DNA of 64,000 bases, from assembly GCA_021732145.1 (NCBI GenBank), contig JAKFVN010000013.1:1-64000 (forward strand). Reading direction: 5' to 3'. Under the pieces are notes generated by a model. It had not been told where the DNA came from. It saw only the letters and a program-made list of their open reading frames with translations, and did not search any database. Source of the stretch: Alphaproteobacteria bacterium. Its GTDB lineage: Bacteria; Pseudomonadota; Alphaproteobacteria; UBA9219; RGZA01. This document shows positions 35,382-45,800 of the stretch, piece by piece; the first letter of the stretch is position 1; the number at the start of each line of letters is the position of its first letter. The position numbers and the translations under genes are program-made.

Positions 35382-37181
35382 ATGCAATTGCCAAAATTTC
35401 CGATAGCGCCGATATTCAATGGCGAAATCCCCGAAGCGTATTGGGGATTACTGTTACAAAAAGGTGTCCATTATCAAAGTGAGTTTAATACCTTAAGAAT
35501 GGTCTTAAATGACCCCGTGTTTGCAACTCCAGAAATAATTTCTAATTGGTTTTCACACAGGTTCTACCAAGAAATCGATCCTGCCGAATGGCCGATATTG
35601 GATGGTAACTTTTATAAAGTTTACAAAAATCCTTTCACCGATGATCCGTCAGCAAGCATACTATATGAATTCCGACTGGGGGCTGTGCAGGTTACTCTCA
35701 AGGGAAGTGAAAAATTTATTACACTTTCTGAATCTGCCCATCTGTTTGGTGAAGGTAACGGATTAGCAGCGGTAAGACCTGATGGTAATAATGTTCTACA
35801 GCCGCGTCGTAGCCTCGCAACAGATGTGCGTATAACCGCAACAATTGATGCGGCGTTGCGCAGTTTTATTGGTGCGGAATATGAAATGAATTCGGATAAT
35901 GCGCTTGGGTTTGCCCAATTTATTTCTACAGTATCAATCGCTCGTGATAATCCAAGGGCACAAAGCGAAGCCACACAATTGATAGCTATTATTGATCATG
36001 AGCGGAAATTCATTGCGTCTTCAAACGCCAATTATGAGATTGCCCACAATATCGCAGCTCTTGTTAAGGGAATATACGAAGGTTCGACAACCTATGCCGA
36101 TTTAGTAGGGCGAGTAAAAGACAATAATAATGCAGCAATCGAAATTGCGATCAATCGTTTGTGGGCGCTTGAATATCTTTACTCATATGAAGGAAGAGAT
36201 TTGGAGTCAGATAATCGTTTTGAGAACACATCCACACGAAATTTTTTTATACAGTGCTTGGCTAGCAAGCTTTTGGACTCATCACCAGAACAGCTTATTG
36301 TATCAACCGAAGATTTTGGCCCGTTTTATAATCGCCGAAACCGCTTTGGATACATGTTGCCAGGTGATTTTGATGTTTCTGAAGTGCCATCTGGCAGCTT
36401 TGGCGGGTTGCTTGGCATTAGGGGTGCAAATGGTGAGATAGAGTTTCGCTTTGATGAAGCAAGAAATTCTATGGCATATCTTACCAAAGAAGATATCGAT
36501 ACTGCATTGGTGCTTGCATTTGGGGATGATAAGCCATTAATGCCTTCTATTTCCATGAACAATCTGGATGATCGCACCCCTTTTCTTGCAGAAAAAGTTT
36601 GGGAGCCAGAATGGCTCGGAAAAACGGCATTTGGAAAAACATTGTATGCAACAGACTATTGGATGGGACGGATTTGTGGCTTTAAAAATGGCGAGCTACA
36701 TGCAAATGAAATTCTTGCAGACTATTTAAAGGCAACACAGGAAATCGTTTTAGGTTTGCATGAAATCGGATTGAGAGTCGACAACACAAACTTCAATCTT
36801 CGTCCAATGCAGATCGATTGGTTCTGGGAAACCGATGCAAATAATCAAGAACATCGATGCACTATAAAAAAAATAACCATGGGCATGCTGAGTGAGAAAG
36901 CAAAATTCGATAGTGAAAATAAACAATATGTGAATGAATGGAGCGGCGAAGACACAGGCCATTCCAAGATTTTTAATGAACGATATGATGAAATCGCTAC
37001 CATGTGGCCAATTTTTGAACGTCAACGCCATTTGGTTGCGCTTACGCGTAGCCTTACAGAGCTAAGGGAAAGAGGTTTTCAGCCAAGCGCTGCTCTCGCA
37101 GACCGCATTTCTAAAATGAATGAAGCATTTAACAGTCAACCTGCCTTGAAATTTCAAGACAGGCTTGTGCTATGGACGTGA
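35382..37181 (+). CDS. Unknown 599-aa protein of the tRNA-Lys island
   Basis: The start MQLPKFPIAPIF follows GAGG by 7 bases; a TTG two codons earlier is less likely. Codon and base use are more AT-rich than in flanking genes, suggesting acquisition. Visible features are a possible domain at residues 330-600 (WEPEWLGKTAFGKTLYATDYWMG, RYDEIATMWPIFERQRHLVALTRSL) and no signal peptide. The first half has many Asn and Asp. I do not recognise the family. It precedes two small genes with shared motifs by 9 bases. Confidence 0.6.
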   Translation: MQLPKFPIAPIFNGEIPEAYWGLLLQKGVHYQSEFNTLRMVLNDPVFATPEIISNWFSHRFYQEIDPAEWPILDGNFYKVYKNPFTDDPSASILYEFRLGAVQVTLKGSEKFITLSESAHLFGEGNGLAAVRPDGNNVLQPRRSLATDVRITATIDAALRSFIGAEYEMNSDNALGFAQFISTVSIARDNPRAQSEATQLIAIIDHERKFIASSNANYEIAHNIAALVKGIYEGSTTYADLVGRVKDNNNAAIEIAINRLWALEYLYSYEGRDLESDNRFENTSTRNFFIQCLASKLLDSSPEQLIVSTEDFGPFYNRRNRFGYMLPGDFDVSEVPSGSFGGLLGIRGANGEIEFRFDEARNSMAYLTKEDIDTALVLAFGDDKPLMPSISMNNLDDRTPFLAEKVWEPEWLGKTAFGKTLYATDYWMGRICGFKNGELHANEILADYLKATQEIVLGLHEIGLRVDNTNFNLRPMQIDWFWETDANNQEHRCTIKKITMGMLSEKAKFDSENKQYVNEWSGEDTGHSKIFNERYDEIATMWPIFERQRHLVALTRSLTELRERGFQPSAALADRISKMNEAFNSQPALKFQDRLVLWT

Positions 37182-37190
37182 GATTGTCAG

Positions 37191-37772
37191 ATGGGCGTTA
37201 ATTTTCACAGCGGCAATGTTATCAATGCTCCCCCGGGTGATAGTGGTGACGGTGGTGGGTATATGCGAGATTTGTGGGGCATGACTGCAAAAGGTGCAGG
37301 TCTTGAACCACATCTTGAGCACCCGGATTTTCCAGGAAGTACTTCATTAAATATTCAAGCCGGGGAGCACACCAAGTTGTATGAAGACCACGAAGCGGCG
37401 CGTCTGAATGCAGAGCATATTAAAGCTAACCCAACACATTATATTCCGCCTCACCATGAAGACAGGCCTGTTGTGAGCTACCGAACTGATATGGTAACGG
37501 ACAATCTCGACCATGCTCATAGAAGCAGTAATCAAGTTGGTGTCTATGCGACCAGGCCTTCTGATATTCAAGATGCTAGTGGCGCATATCATTCTGCAGC
37601 GCAGATTCAACAAGACTTGAATTTACCAAAAATGCCGGAGTATGTATCATCTGTACACCCTGATATAGGCACTGATATACTCGCTAGTCGGCCAATTTCT
37701 GGGAATGCACGACAATATGAATTAAAACAACTGGCGGACACATGGTTTGGAACACCTACACCACTGAGCTAG
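37191..37772 (+). CDS. Putative toxin-like small protein of the island
   Basis: 193 residues beginning MGVNFHSGNVINAPPGDSGDGGG, a Gly-rich start, then YRTDMVTDNLDH. The C-terminal part, AAQIQQDLNLPKMPEYVSSV...NARQYELKQLADTWFGTP, has the layout seen at the ends of polymorphic-toxin domains. A similar layout occurs in the gene at 38321. The last 31 bases overlap the next gene. The toxin assignment is inference from layout and context only. Confidence 0.45.
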   Translation: MGVNFHSGNVINAPPGDSGDGGGYMRDLWGMTAKGAGLEPHLEHPDFPGSTSLNIQAGEHTKLYEDHEAARLNAEHIKANPTHYIPPHHEDRPVVSYRTDMVTDNLDHAHRSSNQVGVYATRPSDIQDASGAYHSAAQIQQDLNLPKMPEYVSSVHPDIGTDILASRPISGNARQYELKQLADTWFGTPTPLS

Positions 37773-38287
37773 AAGAGTTCAGTGTTGATGAAAACGGGCT
37801 CAAGCGTGATGGGCGTGAGATAGTGAAATTCGCAACACCCATTTGCGAGCTTGCCAGGCTTAATGACAAGTTATTTGTTGTCCTGCATCCATATCAATCA
37901 CCGCGCGATAGAGATTTTGCTGGAACCAATCTTCTGGCAATAGATTTAAATGGCAAACTTCTATGGCAAGCACGAAATTTAAACCCAGCGGGCATTGTTG
38001 GAGTTGAGCGTCCAGCTTCTACTGCCATAGAATCTCTGCCGCATTCATATACTAACTTAACGTTGTTTAATAAGGACGAGAAGCCATTGATACAAGCAGA
38101 TACAACTAATGATCGCATCTGTCCAATTATTGAAGTTGAAACAGGCAAGGAAATCGGTGGTCTTGGAAGTGCGCTATGGCAAGAAGCTGACATCAAGAAA
38201 CATGTCATCAGCAACTCAAAGCGTTATTTGGTGATTGTTCCTGGTTCCCCACCAAAGCCAAAACAGGGCGATCATTTGCAACTATAA
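37742..38287 (+). CDS. Putative immunity-like protein of the island
   Basis: 181 residues that overlap the preceding gene by 31 bases, so the two are translationally coupled. LFVVLHPYQSPRDRDFAGTNLLAIDLNGKLLWQARNL resembles the N/V-x-A/L-x-D-x-x-G-x-x-L-W pattern common in small cytosolic proteins linked to toxins. No signal peptide. The proposed role as partner of the flanking toxin-like proteins is inference. Confidence 0.45.
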   Translation: MVWNTYTTELEEFSVDENGLKRDGREIVKFATPICELARLNDKLFVVLHPYQSPRDRDFAGTNLLAIDLNGKLLWQARNLNPAGIVGVERPASTAIESLPHSYTNLTLFNKDEKPLIQADTTNDRICPIIEVETGKEIGGLGSALWQEADIKKHVISNSKRYLVIVPGSPPKPKQGDHLQL

Positions 38288-38320
38288 TTTTTAAGTTTGC
38301 TGAGAAACGCGGACGTTAGC

Positions 38321-38776
38321 ATGACATATAATAAATATTCTGATATGCAATCAGCAACGAAGCCTGAAAAAGCAGAACAGGCTACAAATAGTGCGCCTGC
38401 GCAAGCTAATCCAAATATTATTACTTCAAAGGAACACAGCGTTCCTGTCATCATGCATATCACTTATAAGACTGATATGGTGAGCGATGGGTTCGTAAGA
38501 ATTTTTGATGGAACGATTGCGTCGCGTGACGAAGCATTTCTCGTTAACCGCAAAGAACTTGTGGGCAAAACGCCAGAGCAAATGCAACAGCATTTTAGCC
38601 TATCCTATGTGCCGCAGTTTATATGTGATGCTCACATTCCAATTGGGGATTCCGTTGCCGTGGGGCGCGTGACCAATTCTGATGGAAAGCAGGTATATGT
38701 TTTCAAGGCGCTAACACGGCTTGAATTATCTCACGAGCGTCCTCTCACAATAGAAAATATTGCGCCTATCCCTTGA
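38321..38776 (+). CDS. Second toxin-like small protein of the island
   Basis: 151 residues from ATG 38321. The N-terminal 40 residues are rich in Ala, Gln and Asn. Then come YKTDMVSDGFVRIFDG and GKTPEQMQQHFSLSYVPQFICDAHIPIG, which match the Y[RK]TDMV[TS]D and Q[IM]Q--[LF]-L motifs of the protein at 37191. The two are probably diverged copies of one domain flanking a candidate immunity gene. Function unproven. Confidence 0.45.
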   Translation: MTYNKYSDMQSATKPEKAEQATNSAPAQANPNIITSKEHSVPVIMHITYKTDMVSDGFVRIFDGTIASRDEAFLVNRKELVGKTPEQMQQHFSLSYVPQFICDAHIPIGDSVAVGRVTNSDGKQVYVFKALTRLELSHERPLTIENIAPIP

Positions 38777-38884
38777 TGCTATTCGCTCACCTGCGCGAAA
38801 TGCCGCACCCCCTGTCGTGGCAGGTTGCCTTATTTCAAATTAGCAGGTAAGAATGCGTATCATCATTGCCGCCTGCCATACCTC

Positions 38885-39277
38885 ATGACCGCCACCTTTT
38901 TAGGAACATTCAGACAGAACGACCTGCGAAGTTTCTTCGCAGGATTGCTGCTGGTTGCCTATCTGTTCAAGGCGATTATTCCGGTTGGCTATATGCCGGA
39001 TATGTCAGCGGCAAGTAAGAATTTATTCAGCATCACCATTTGTACGGCGGATGGCCCGCAAAGCATCAATGTTGGTAAGGATGCTCCGGCACATGATAAA
39101 TCCAAAACCAATTTCTGTCCGTTTGCCGGCGCAACGCAAAGCTTTGTTTTGGCGCTCTATGCGCCCTTGCTGGTTACAGTTTTTTTTGCCGAGCTAAAAC
39201 ATTTTATAGCGCCGGATGTTTCTGTTCTTAAAACATTCCGCACACCCACACAGGCGCGCGCACCCCCGACCTTTTGA
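38885..39277 (+). CDS. DUF2946-family membrane protein
   Basis: About 130 residues. Residues 15-40 form a hydrophobic segment with the characteristic AYLFKAIIPVGYMP. Then come ICTADGP and CPFAGA (Cys/His/Met-containing loop) and a second hydrophobic segment (SFVLALYAPLLVTVFFA). DUF2946 proteins are commonly found with copper genes. The start is uncertain because no ribosome-binding site is clear; an upstream TTG would add 20 residues. It precedes ycnI by 42 bases. Confidence 0.7.
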   Translation: MTATFLGTFRQNDLRSFFAGLLLVAYLFKAIIPVGYMPDMSAASKNLFSITICTADGPQSINVGKDAPAHDKSKTNFCPFAGATQSFVLALYAPLLVTVFFAELKHFIAPDVSVLKTFRTPTQARAPPTF

Positions 39278-39319
39278 TTGAGTTGAAATCGTCAATTAAT
39301 CAATCAAAAGGAAAATCCC

Positions 39320-39832
39320 ATGAAACAACTCTTCATGCCAGCCTTGCTGGCATTGCTTGCGGTGCCTGTAGCGTTACAGGCGCATGTTACGGCCAATCCC
39401 AATCAAGGCGCTGCCGGTTCTTACTTCCAATCATCCTTCCGTATTTCGCATGGCTGTGATGGCAGCGATACGAAGGAAGTGCGCATCAAAATTCCCGATG
39501 GAATAATGGTCGTGCACCCGCAATTCAAACCGGGATGGAAAGCCAAAACCATTACGCGTTCACTGGATAAGGAAGTTCAGGTTGGTCACGGCAAAACGGT
39601 GAAAGAAGCGCCTGCTGAAGTGGTATGGACAGGCGGCACGCTTCCCGATGACCAATATGATGATTTTGGCCTGGTGATGAAGCTGCCGCAGGCACCGCGC
39701 AAAACCTTGTGGTTTCCTGTGACGCAGATTTGCGACAGCGGCGAGAACAAATGGACGGATATTCCTGAAGGCAAGCAGGAATGGCATGCTTTGAAAAAGC
39801 CCGCACCGTTTGTGAACATCACCGCGCCATAA
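39320..39832 (+). CDS. ycnI: YcnI/DUF1775-type exported protein
   Basis: 170 residues with a Sec signal peptide ending in LQAH. The mature protein begins with His (HVTANPNQG), matching the copper-binding N-terminal His of YcnI. Conserved segments are SYFQSSFRISHGCDGSDTKEVRIKIPDG and GWKAKTITR. Periplasmic. Such proteins bind Cu(II) and are thought to pass copper in a pathway that includes CopCD-like proteins. The gene lies directly before a TonB receptor. Confidence 0.85.
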   Translation: MKQLFMPALLALLAVPVALQAHVTANPNQGAAGSYFQSSFRISHGCDGSDTKEVRIKIPDGIMVVHPQFKPGWKAKTITRSLDKEVQVGHGKTVKEAPAEVVWTGGTLPDDQYDDFGLVMKLPQAPRKTLWFPVTQICDSGENKWTDIPEGKQEWHALKKPAPFVNITAP

Positions 39833-39863
39833 CCCCCCCCCTCATCATCAACGGAGTAATCCC

Positions 39864-41927
39864 ATGTCTCGTATCAAGCATGTGGCCTGCATGATTGCGG
39901 CTGCGCTTTTACTATCTTATCCCGCATATGCAGGCATACCAGCCAACATACCGCGCATCACCATTCCGGCGCCGCGCGGTTCACTGACCGTGCCGGATGT
40001 CAACACGCAGGAAGAAGCACTGAACCGCAATGTGGGTTCAGTCAGTTTCGTGGATAGCGAAAATTACAAGACGCGCTATGCCCATACGCTGCGCGATGTG
40101 CTGGAAGACACGCCGGGCGTGTTTGTGCAAAACCGCTATGGGCAGGAAATGCGTGTGTCGGTGCGCGGTTCCGGCATGGCGCGCGGATTCCACGCGCGCG
40201 GCATTGAAATCCTGCAAGATGGAATCCCCAACACCCTTGCCGATGGCAGCGGGGATTTTTACCAGATTGACCCGTTAAGCTTGCGTTCGGTGGAAGTGTA
40301 TAAGGGCGGGAACGGGCTTGCCTTCGGTTCAACGACGCTGGGCGGGGCGGTTAATGTTGTAACACCCACCGCCTATACGGCCGTTGCGCCGAATGTATTG
40401 CGGATGGAAGGCGGAAGCTTTGGCACGGTTCGCGGCAACGCGCAAGTCTCGCGGATTGTCGGCGCGGCGGATTTTCTTGTGAACGGCACAGTGACCAATG
40501 CCGATGGCTATCGTGACCATTCCAGGACGCAAAGCGAAAGCGTCAACGCCAATATCGGTTACCGTTTTAATCAGGATGTTGAAACGCGGTTTTATCTGGG
40601 CGCGTTTATCGTTGACCAGCAATTGCCGGGTTCAGTTTCACTCAATGACGCCTTGCGCAACCCGGTGGGTGCGGCAGCGCCAGCGCTGGCAGGCGATCAG
40701 GCGCGTGATAGCAGAACGCAGCGCATTGCCAATAAAACCAGCCTTAAAATCGGGACAGGCAAGCTGGATTTCAGCACATGGGCCATTCATAAAAACCTGT
40801 TCCATCCCATCTTTCAGGTGCTTGATCAGGATGGCTGGACCTATGGCGTGAACCCGCATTATGCCAATCAATTTAATGTGTCGGGATTGCGCAATGAGCT
40901 GCTTGTTGGCGCGCGGTTTTTCGGCGGCAACACCGTAGCGCTGCAATACACCAATGTCGGTGGCTCACGCGGGGCGCAGCAGCTGAATGCGCGGCAGGAT
41001 GCGACGAATTACGAAGCCTATTTTGAAAACCGCTTATGGTTTTTGGATGATGTGGCGTTGATGACAGGCGCAAAGGCGTTTCATTCCGGGCGCAATTACC
41101 GTGACCTTGGCGGGCTTCCCGGCAATCTTGCGCCAAAGCAGGATAGCAAGGATTATGACGGCATTAATCCCAAGCTTGGTTTTCTATGGCAGCCCCAAAA
41201 AGACATTCAAGCGTTTATTGACGTGACCCGCAGCCGGGATGTTCCGGATTTCACCGATCTGACGCAAACCACATCAGCGACCACGCGTTTTGTGCCATTG
41301 AAGGCGCAAGACGGATGGACGCTGGAAATGGGTACGCGCGGCAAGCACGGCCGCCTTGCTTGGGATGCGACGATGTTCCGTTCATGGATCAGCGACGAGC
41401 TGATGCAGTTTACGGTAAACCCCAGCATTCCGGCATCGACATTCAATGCCAAAAACACGCTGCATCAGGGCATCGAGCTTGGCGTGCGCGTGGATGTTGC
41501 GCGGGATGTGATGGGCGGTGACGTGGCATTCGGGCAATTATGGAATTACAGCGATTTCCGTTTCCAGAATGATGCGCAATATGGCGGCAACCGCATTGCA
41601 GGCGTGCCGGAGCATGTGTTGCGCAGTTCATTAAGCTATAAGCATCGCAGCGGGTTTTATGCAACGCCCGCGGTTGACTGGGTACCGGATGGCGCGTTTG
41701 CCGACCAGAAGAACACGCTGAAAGCGCCAGGCTATGCGGTGCTTGGATTGCAAACGGGTTTTCAGTTTGAGAATGGCGTGCTGTTTTATATCGATGCGCG
41801 TAATTTGACGAATGAAAATTACGTGACCGATATCAGCGCGATTACTGATGCAAGCAAGGCTTCGACATCTGTGTTCTATCCCGGTGAAGGGCGCGCGGTG
41901 TTTGCAGGCTTGCGTTATGCGTTTTAA
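39864..41927 (+). CDS. TonB-dependent outer-membrane receptor
   Basis: 687 residues with a signal peptide (LLLSYPAYAG). The plug domain is residues 40-180, with RDVLEDTPGVFVQNRYG, RGSGMARGFHARGIEILQDGIP and GGAVNVVTPTA. A 22-strand barrel is implied by alternating aromatic segments, ending in the canonical FAGLRYAF. The immediate YcnI and DUF2946 neighbours suggest a metal ligand, probably copper. Similarity of the plug to ferric-siderophore receptors means iron uptake is not excluded. It meets the minus-strand gene at 41924 with a 4-base overlap. Confidence 0.9.
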   Translation: MSRIKHVACMIAAALLLSYPAYAGIPANIPRITIPAPRGSLTVPDVNTQEEALNRNVGSVSFVDSENYKTRYAHTLRDVLEDTPGVFVQNRYGQEMRVSVRGSGMARGFHARGIEILQDGIPNTLADGSGDFYQIDPLSLRSVEVYKGGNGLAFGSTTLGGAVNVVTPTAYTAVAPNVLRMEGGSFGTVRGNAQVSRIVGAADFLVNGTVTNADGYRDHSRTQSESVNANIGYRFNQDVETRFYLGAFIVDQQLPGSVSLNDALRNPVGAAAPALAGDQARDSRTQRIANKTSLKIGTGKLDFSTWAIHKNLFHPIFQVLDQDGWTYGVNPHYANQFNVSGLRNELLVGARFFGGNTVALQYTNVGGSRGAQQLNARQDATNYEAYFENRLWFLDDVALMTGAKAFHSGRNYRDLGGLPGNLAPKQDSKDYDGINPKLGFLWQPQKDIQAFIDVTRSRDVPDFTDLTQTTSATTRFVPLKAQDGWTLEMGTRGKHGRLAWDATMFRSWISDELMQFTVNPSIPASTFNAKNTLHQGIELGVRVDVARDVMGGDVAFGQLWNYSDFRFQNDAQYGGNRIAGVPEHVLRSSLSYKHRSGFYATPAVDWVPDGAFADQKNTLKAPGYAVLGLQTGFQFENGVLFYIDARNLTNENYVTDISAITDASKASTSVFYPGEGRAVFAGLRYAF

Positions 41928-42550
41928 TAAACCCGGATAACGCGGTGGCGGGCGACGGGGTGCGCCTGGTATACCGTTACCCCGCTGACCGGCTGGTAAC
42001 GCGTGACATGTTCCACATATTGGCAATAGGGCGATAGGTTGCAGCCATTGTAATCCACGCCGCCGCTGACCAATACGGAACCCGCCGCGCAGGTGGGAAT
42101 GGCGATATTGGCGCAGGTCTTGTTATCGCTGGAACGCGTGATGACATTGCTGTACGGTTCGATGTAATTGCTGGTCGGCACGATGTAGGACGATCTGCCA
42201 TAGATGCGGCTGTCGCCCGGATCAATCACATTGTTGGCGGGTGTAATCACCGAATTCCTTGGTTCAATCAGCGATGAGGCAATATACCCGCCGCTGCCAT
42301 TGGTTGCTGCAATGCTGGGCGGAATGCCGGTGGGAACGCCCGCACTGGTATACGCAGTGGTTGCGCCTCTGGTGGGGGATACGCTTGTTGGCCGCGATGC
42401 GCTGGAATAGGATCTAACCTCCGCTTGCTCGGCCTGGAAATTTGGCGCGTAGGTATAGATGAACGCGGCATCTGCTTGCCCGGCAGCGAGCGCGAATAAA
42501 ATCAAAAGCAGTAAAATATAAAGTGGTTTAAAATTCAAAAGCTTCGTCAT
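41924..42550 (-). CDS. Exported protein with C-terminal Cys motif
   Basis: 208 residues from MTKLLNFKPLYILLLLILF, a signal peptide ending at AGQADA. A Ser/Thr/Tyr/Pro-rich middle (residues 30-110) includes GVPTGIPPSIAATNG. The C-terminal motif CANIAIPTCAAGSVLVSGGV, followed by Asp, NGC and SPYCQY, is shared with the protein at 47083. The four cysteines probably form disulfides. Function unknown; the two relatives flank an autotransporter. Confidence 0.72.
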   Translation of the reverse strand: MTKLLNFKPLYILLLLILFALAAGQADAAFIYTYAPNFQAEQAEVRSYSSASRPTSVSPTRGATTAYTSAGVPTGIPPSIAATNGSGGYIASSLIEPRNSVITPANNVIDPGDSRIYGRSSYIVPTSNYIEPYSNVITRSSDNKTCANIAIPTCAAGSVLVSGGVDYNGCNLSPYCQYVEHVTRYQPVSGVTVYQAHPVARHRVIRVY

Positions 42551-42877
42551 GGGATATTCCTTATGCCGATATATATAGCGCATGGAACGCCAAGCCGCAT
42601 AAATTTCCCATTTGGTTTAAAGGAAAGCCGTTGAAGGCGGGATGTTAATAAATGCCATTAAGAAATATGGGCGCGCGCATCCTTGACTGTGCACTCAGGC
42701 AACGGGCGGCTCATTTAAGCGCTGGTTATTACTGGCTTTTTTGAGTGTGGATGCGGGTTGTGCCCTTTTTGAATCATACCCGACAAATGTTACGAATCAT
42801 AGTTTTTACAGAGTTTTGTTAACGAGGTAACAAAAACTGGGCAAGTAGGGTTATGGCAGTATGCAAAGGATTTCCAT
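42551..42877. other. Divergent intergenic region upstream of the autotransporter
   Basis: A 327-base gap between divergent genes that should hold both promoters. It contains an inverted repeat AGTTTTGTTA/TAACAAAAACT (42812-42838, one bulge) about 40 bases before the autotransporter start, a candidate operator. No coding signal is seen. Confidence 0.5.
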
Positions 42878-45800
42878 ATGCGCTTCATGACCCATCGTAT
42901 TGCCCTTTCACTTCTCCTGAGCCTTGCGGCACTGCCAGCGCTCGCGGATACTTCGGCCACTGATATTAATGACAGTACCATCAGCGGCCCGGTTGATTTC
43001 TCGCTCGGCTATGACACGACGACCGATGGAAATCTGACCAACCAAATTAGCGCGGGCAGCACCTATACAAAAATTATTTCCGGTTCCGGTAATGTGACGA
43101 TTGATGGTTCGACATCGCTGAGCCCGAACGTAAATGCGTGGACGCTTTCTGGCATCAATACGTATACCGGCACCACAACCATTACGGCTGGCGGCGTATT
43201 GGCATTTGGCGTGAATGATGTGATTGCGAACAGCGCCAGCGTTGTAAACAATGGCGGCATCAATATCGCCGCAACCACGCAGACGCTGCAAGCCCTATCA
43301 GGCAGCGGCACGGTGACCACCAGTGCTGGCGGCATTCTCACCCATTCTGGCACATCGACTTGGGGCGGCGTAATTTCCGGCGCTGGCGGGGTTGCAACCA
43401 CCGGCACGGGTACATGGACTTTAACGGGCACCAATACCTATACCGGTGCAACAGCGATTGGCAGCGGCACGACATTGAGCATCACCGGCCAAAGCAACAT
43501 CAATGACACCAGCGGCATTAACATGGGTGGCGGCACATTGCAATTAACCGGCAATACTACCATCAGCAAAGCGATTGCACTCACCGGCAGCAACACCATT
43601 AATGTTGGTGCGAATGCGGACGTGTTCTCGGGCGTGATTTCAGGCGCGGGCGATGTGACCATGTCGGGTTCGGGCGGTACCGTTGGCATGACCAACACCA
43701 ATACGTATACCGGTACAACCACCGTGAGCTCCGGCACGACGCTTGGTCTTGTTACCACCAATGACACGATTGCGACCAGCAGCGCCGTGACCAATAACGG
43801 CACGATTGACATGACCGGCACTGACCAGACCTTTAATGCGCTGTCAGGATCCGGCGGCATCGTGACCGATGCTGGCCATACGCTGACTGAAAACGGCACA
43901 GGCACGTATAGCGGCGTGATTTCCGGCGCAGGAAATGTTGCAACCACCGGCACGGGCACATGGACCTTATCCGGCGTGAATACCTATACCGGCACGACGA
44001 CAGTGGGTTCAGGCTCAACGCTGAGCCTTACCACCAACAATTCCATCGCCACCAGTTCCAGCGTTGCGATTAACGGCGTGCTTGATATCAATAGCACCAA
44101 CCAGACGCTTAGCAATTTAAGCGGGTCGGGAAGCATCCTGCTGGATGGTGGCACCATGACGCAAAGCGGCACCAACACATTCAGTGGCAGCGTCGGTGAT
44201 GGCTCGCCAACCGGCGGTGGCCTGATAGTGACGGGCAACGGCACATGGCGCATTACCGGCACCAATACCTATACTGGCACAACCAGCATCTTAAGCGGTT
44301 CAACACTGCAAAATGATGGCAGAGTCGCCAGCAGCACCGTGACAGTGAATTCCGGCGCGGGCTTGAAAGGTACCGGTACATTCACTGGCCAGATTATCAA
44401 TAACGGCACGGTTGCACCGGGCGATAGCCCCGGCACATTGACCGTTGCCGGCTTCACGCAAAATTCGGGCGGCACGTTTGAAGTGGAATTTAATGGCACG
44501 CAGCATGACCAGTTGAATGTCACGGGTTCCACCACATCGCTGGATGGACGCATTCATTATAAGCCGCAAGCGGGCGTGAAATATGTGCGCGGCACGACGT
44601 ATACCATTATCTCAAGCCCCGTGGGTGGCAGCACCGGCCGCTTCAGCGGCACATCATCGGGCGCGGCGATAGGCGCAACCAATATCGTGAATGCGGCGAA
44701 TGAACCGGAAATCGCTGGTTCAGCGAACCCGCAGCTTGCCATTCAAACGCTTTACAGCCCAACCGGCACGCAGATGAAAATCGTGCAGGCTGAATTATTT
44801 GGCAATGCACCGGGCGCCACCACGAATCAGGTTGCAACGGGCCGCGCATTGGACGGCATTCAGCAAACCACCGCCAATGGCAGCTCGATGGATGCGCTAT
44901 TGAATGCATTAAGCGCGGTTGGCCCAGCGCGTCAGGCAGCGGCGCTTGAAACATTATCAGGTCAGGTGAATGCCGATATCGGGCAGGGATGGCGCGAAAC
45001 CCATTATACCTTTGATGAAATCCTGTCGAACCCCGGCAGCGGCAATTGCGATACGATGTATAATTATGATTACGACACAGCCAATGGCAGCGATTATGCA
45101 GCGCCGCCGCCTGCCAGAACGGTTATCCAATCGCAGCAGCGCTATACGCCAATTGCGTATGAAACGCATCGTAGCCCATCATTGCTGGCACGCCCCATCG
45201 GTTTAACGGCAATGGATTATGCCCCTGATAATTACAAGGCGTTGATGCATGCGCGTTCAGGTGTGAATAGCGGAATGCCAAATGGCTATATGCCAGCGCC
45301 GCAACCACCGGCAGCGCAAGCAGGCGCATATCGTCCGCTGGGCCTTTATTCACAAGCCTATGCACCGCAAGGCATGGTTGCGCAAGCCGCGTCGCCACCG
45401 GTGAATTATGTGGTGGTTCAATCATCGGGCTATATGCCGGGGCCCATGCCAGCCCCAATGCCAAGTCCGCAGATGATGCCATCCTACCAGCATTATGCGC
45501 AATCGAACATGAATGCGCCGTATGGCGGCGGCACGCATCAGGATTTGTATTCACAAACCGCTATTCCCGTGCCCGTCGCGCAGCCTGTGCAGGTGATGAC
45601 GCAGCAAGCGCAAATTGTGCAGCAGCCACAAGCACAGCAATATGTACCGCAGCAATATGTACCGCAGCCGGAATACGTTCCGCCTCCTCCTTATTATGAG
45701 CGCAAGGAACAGCGCTATCAGCAGCTGCCGCTTGTCTATCCGCGTGACCGTCAGGATGACCGCCCTGTTCAAGCCCAGGGCGAGCGCAAGCACGTTCAGC

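Noticed and set aside
38780..38826. Diverged type B element after the island
   Set aside because: GCTATTCGCTCACCTGCG is only partly similar at the left end and no CAACCG-type right end follows.
35158..38884. Integrated element with attachment sites
   Set aside because: No integrase and no repeat of the tRNA-Lys 3' end was found near the right edge, so only an island of unknown boundaries is claimed.
43063..44553. Long open frames on the minus strand inside the autotransporter
   Set aside because: They mirror the Thr/Gly-rich repeat codons of the plus-strand gene, giving Val/Pro-rich translations with no start signals.
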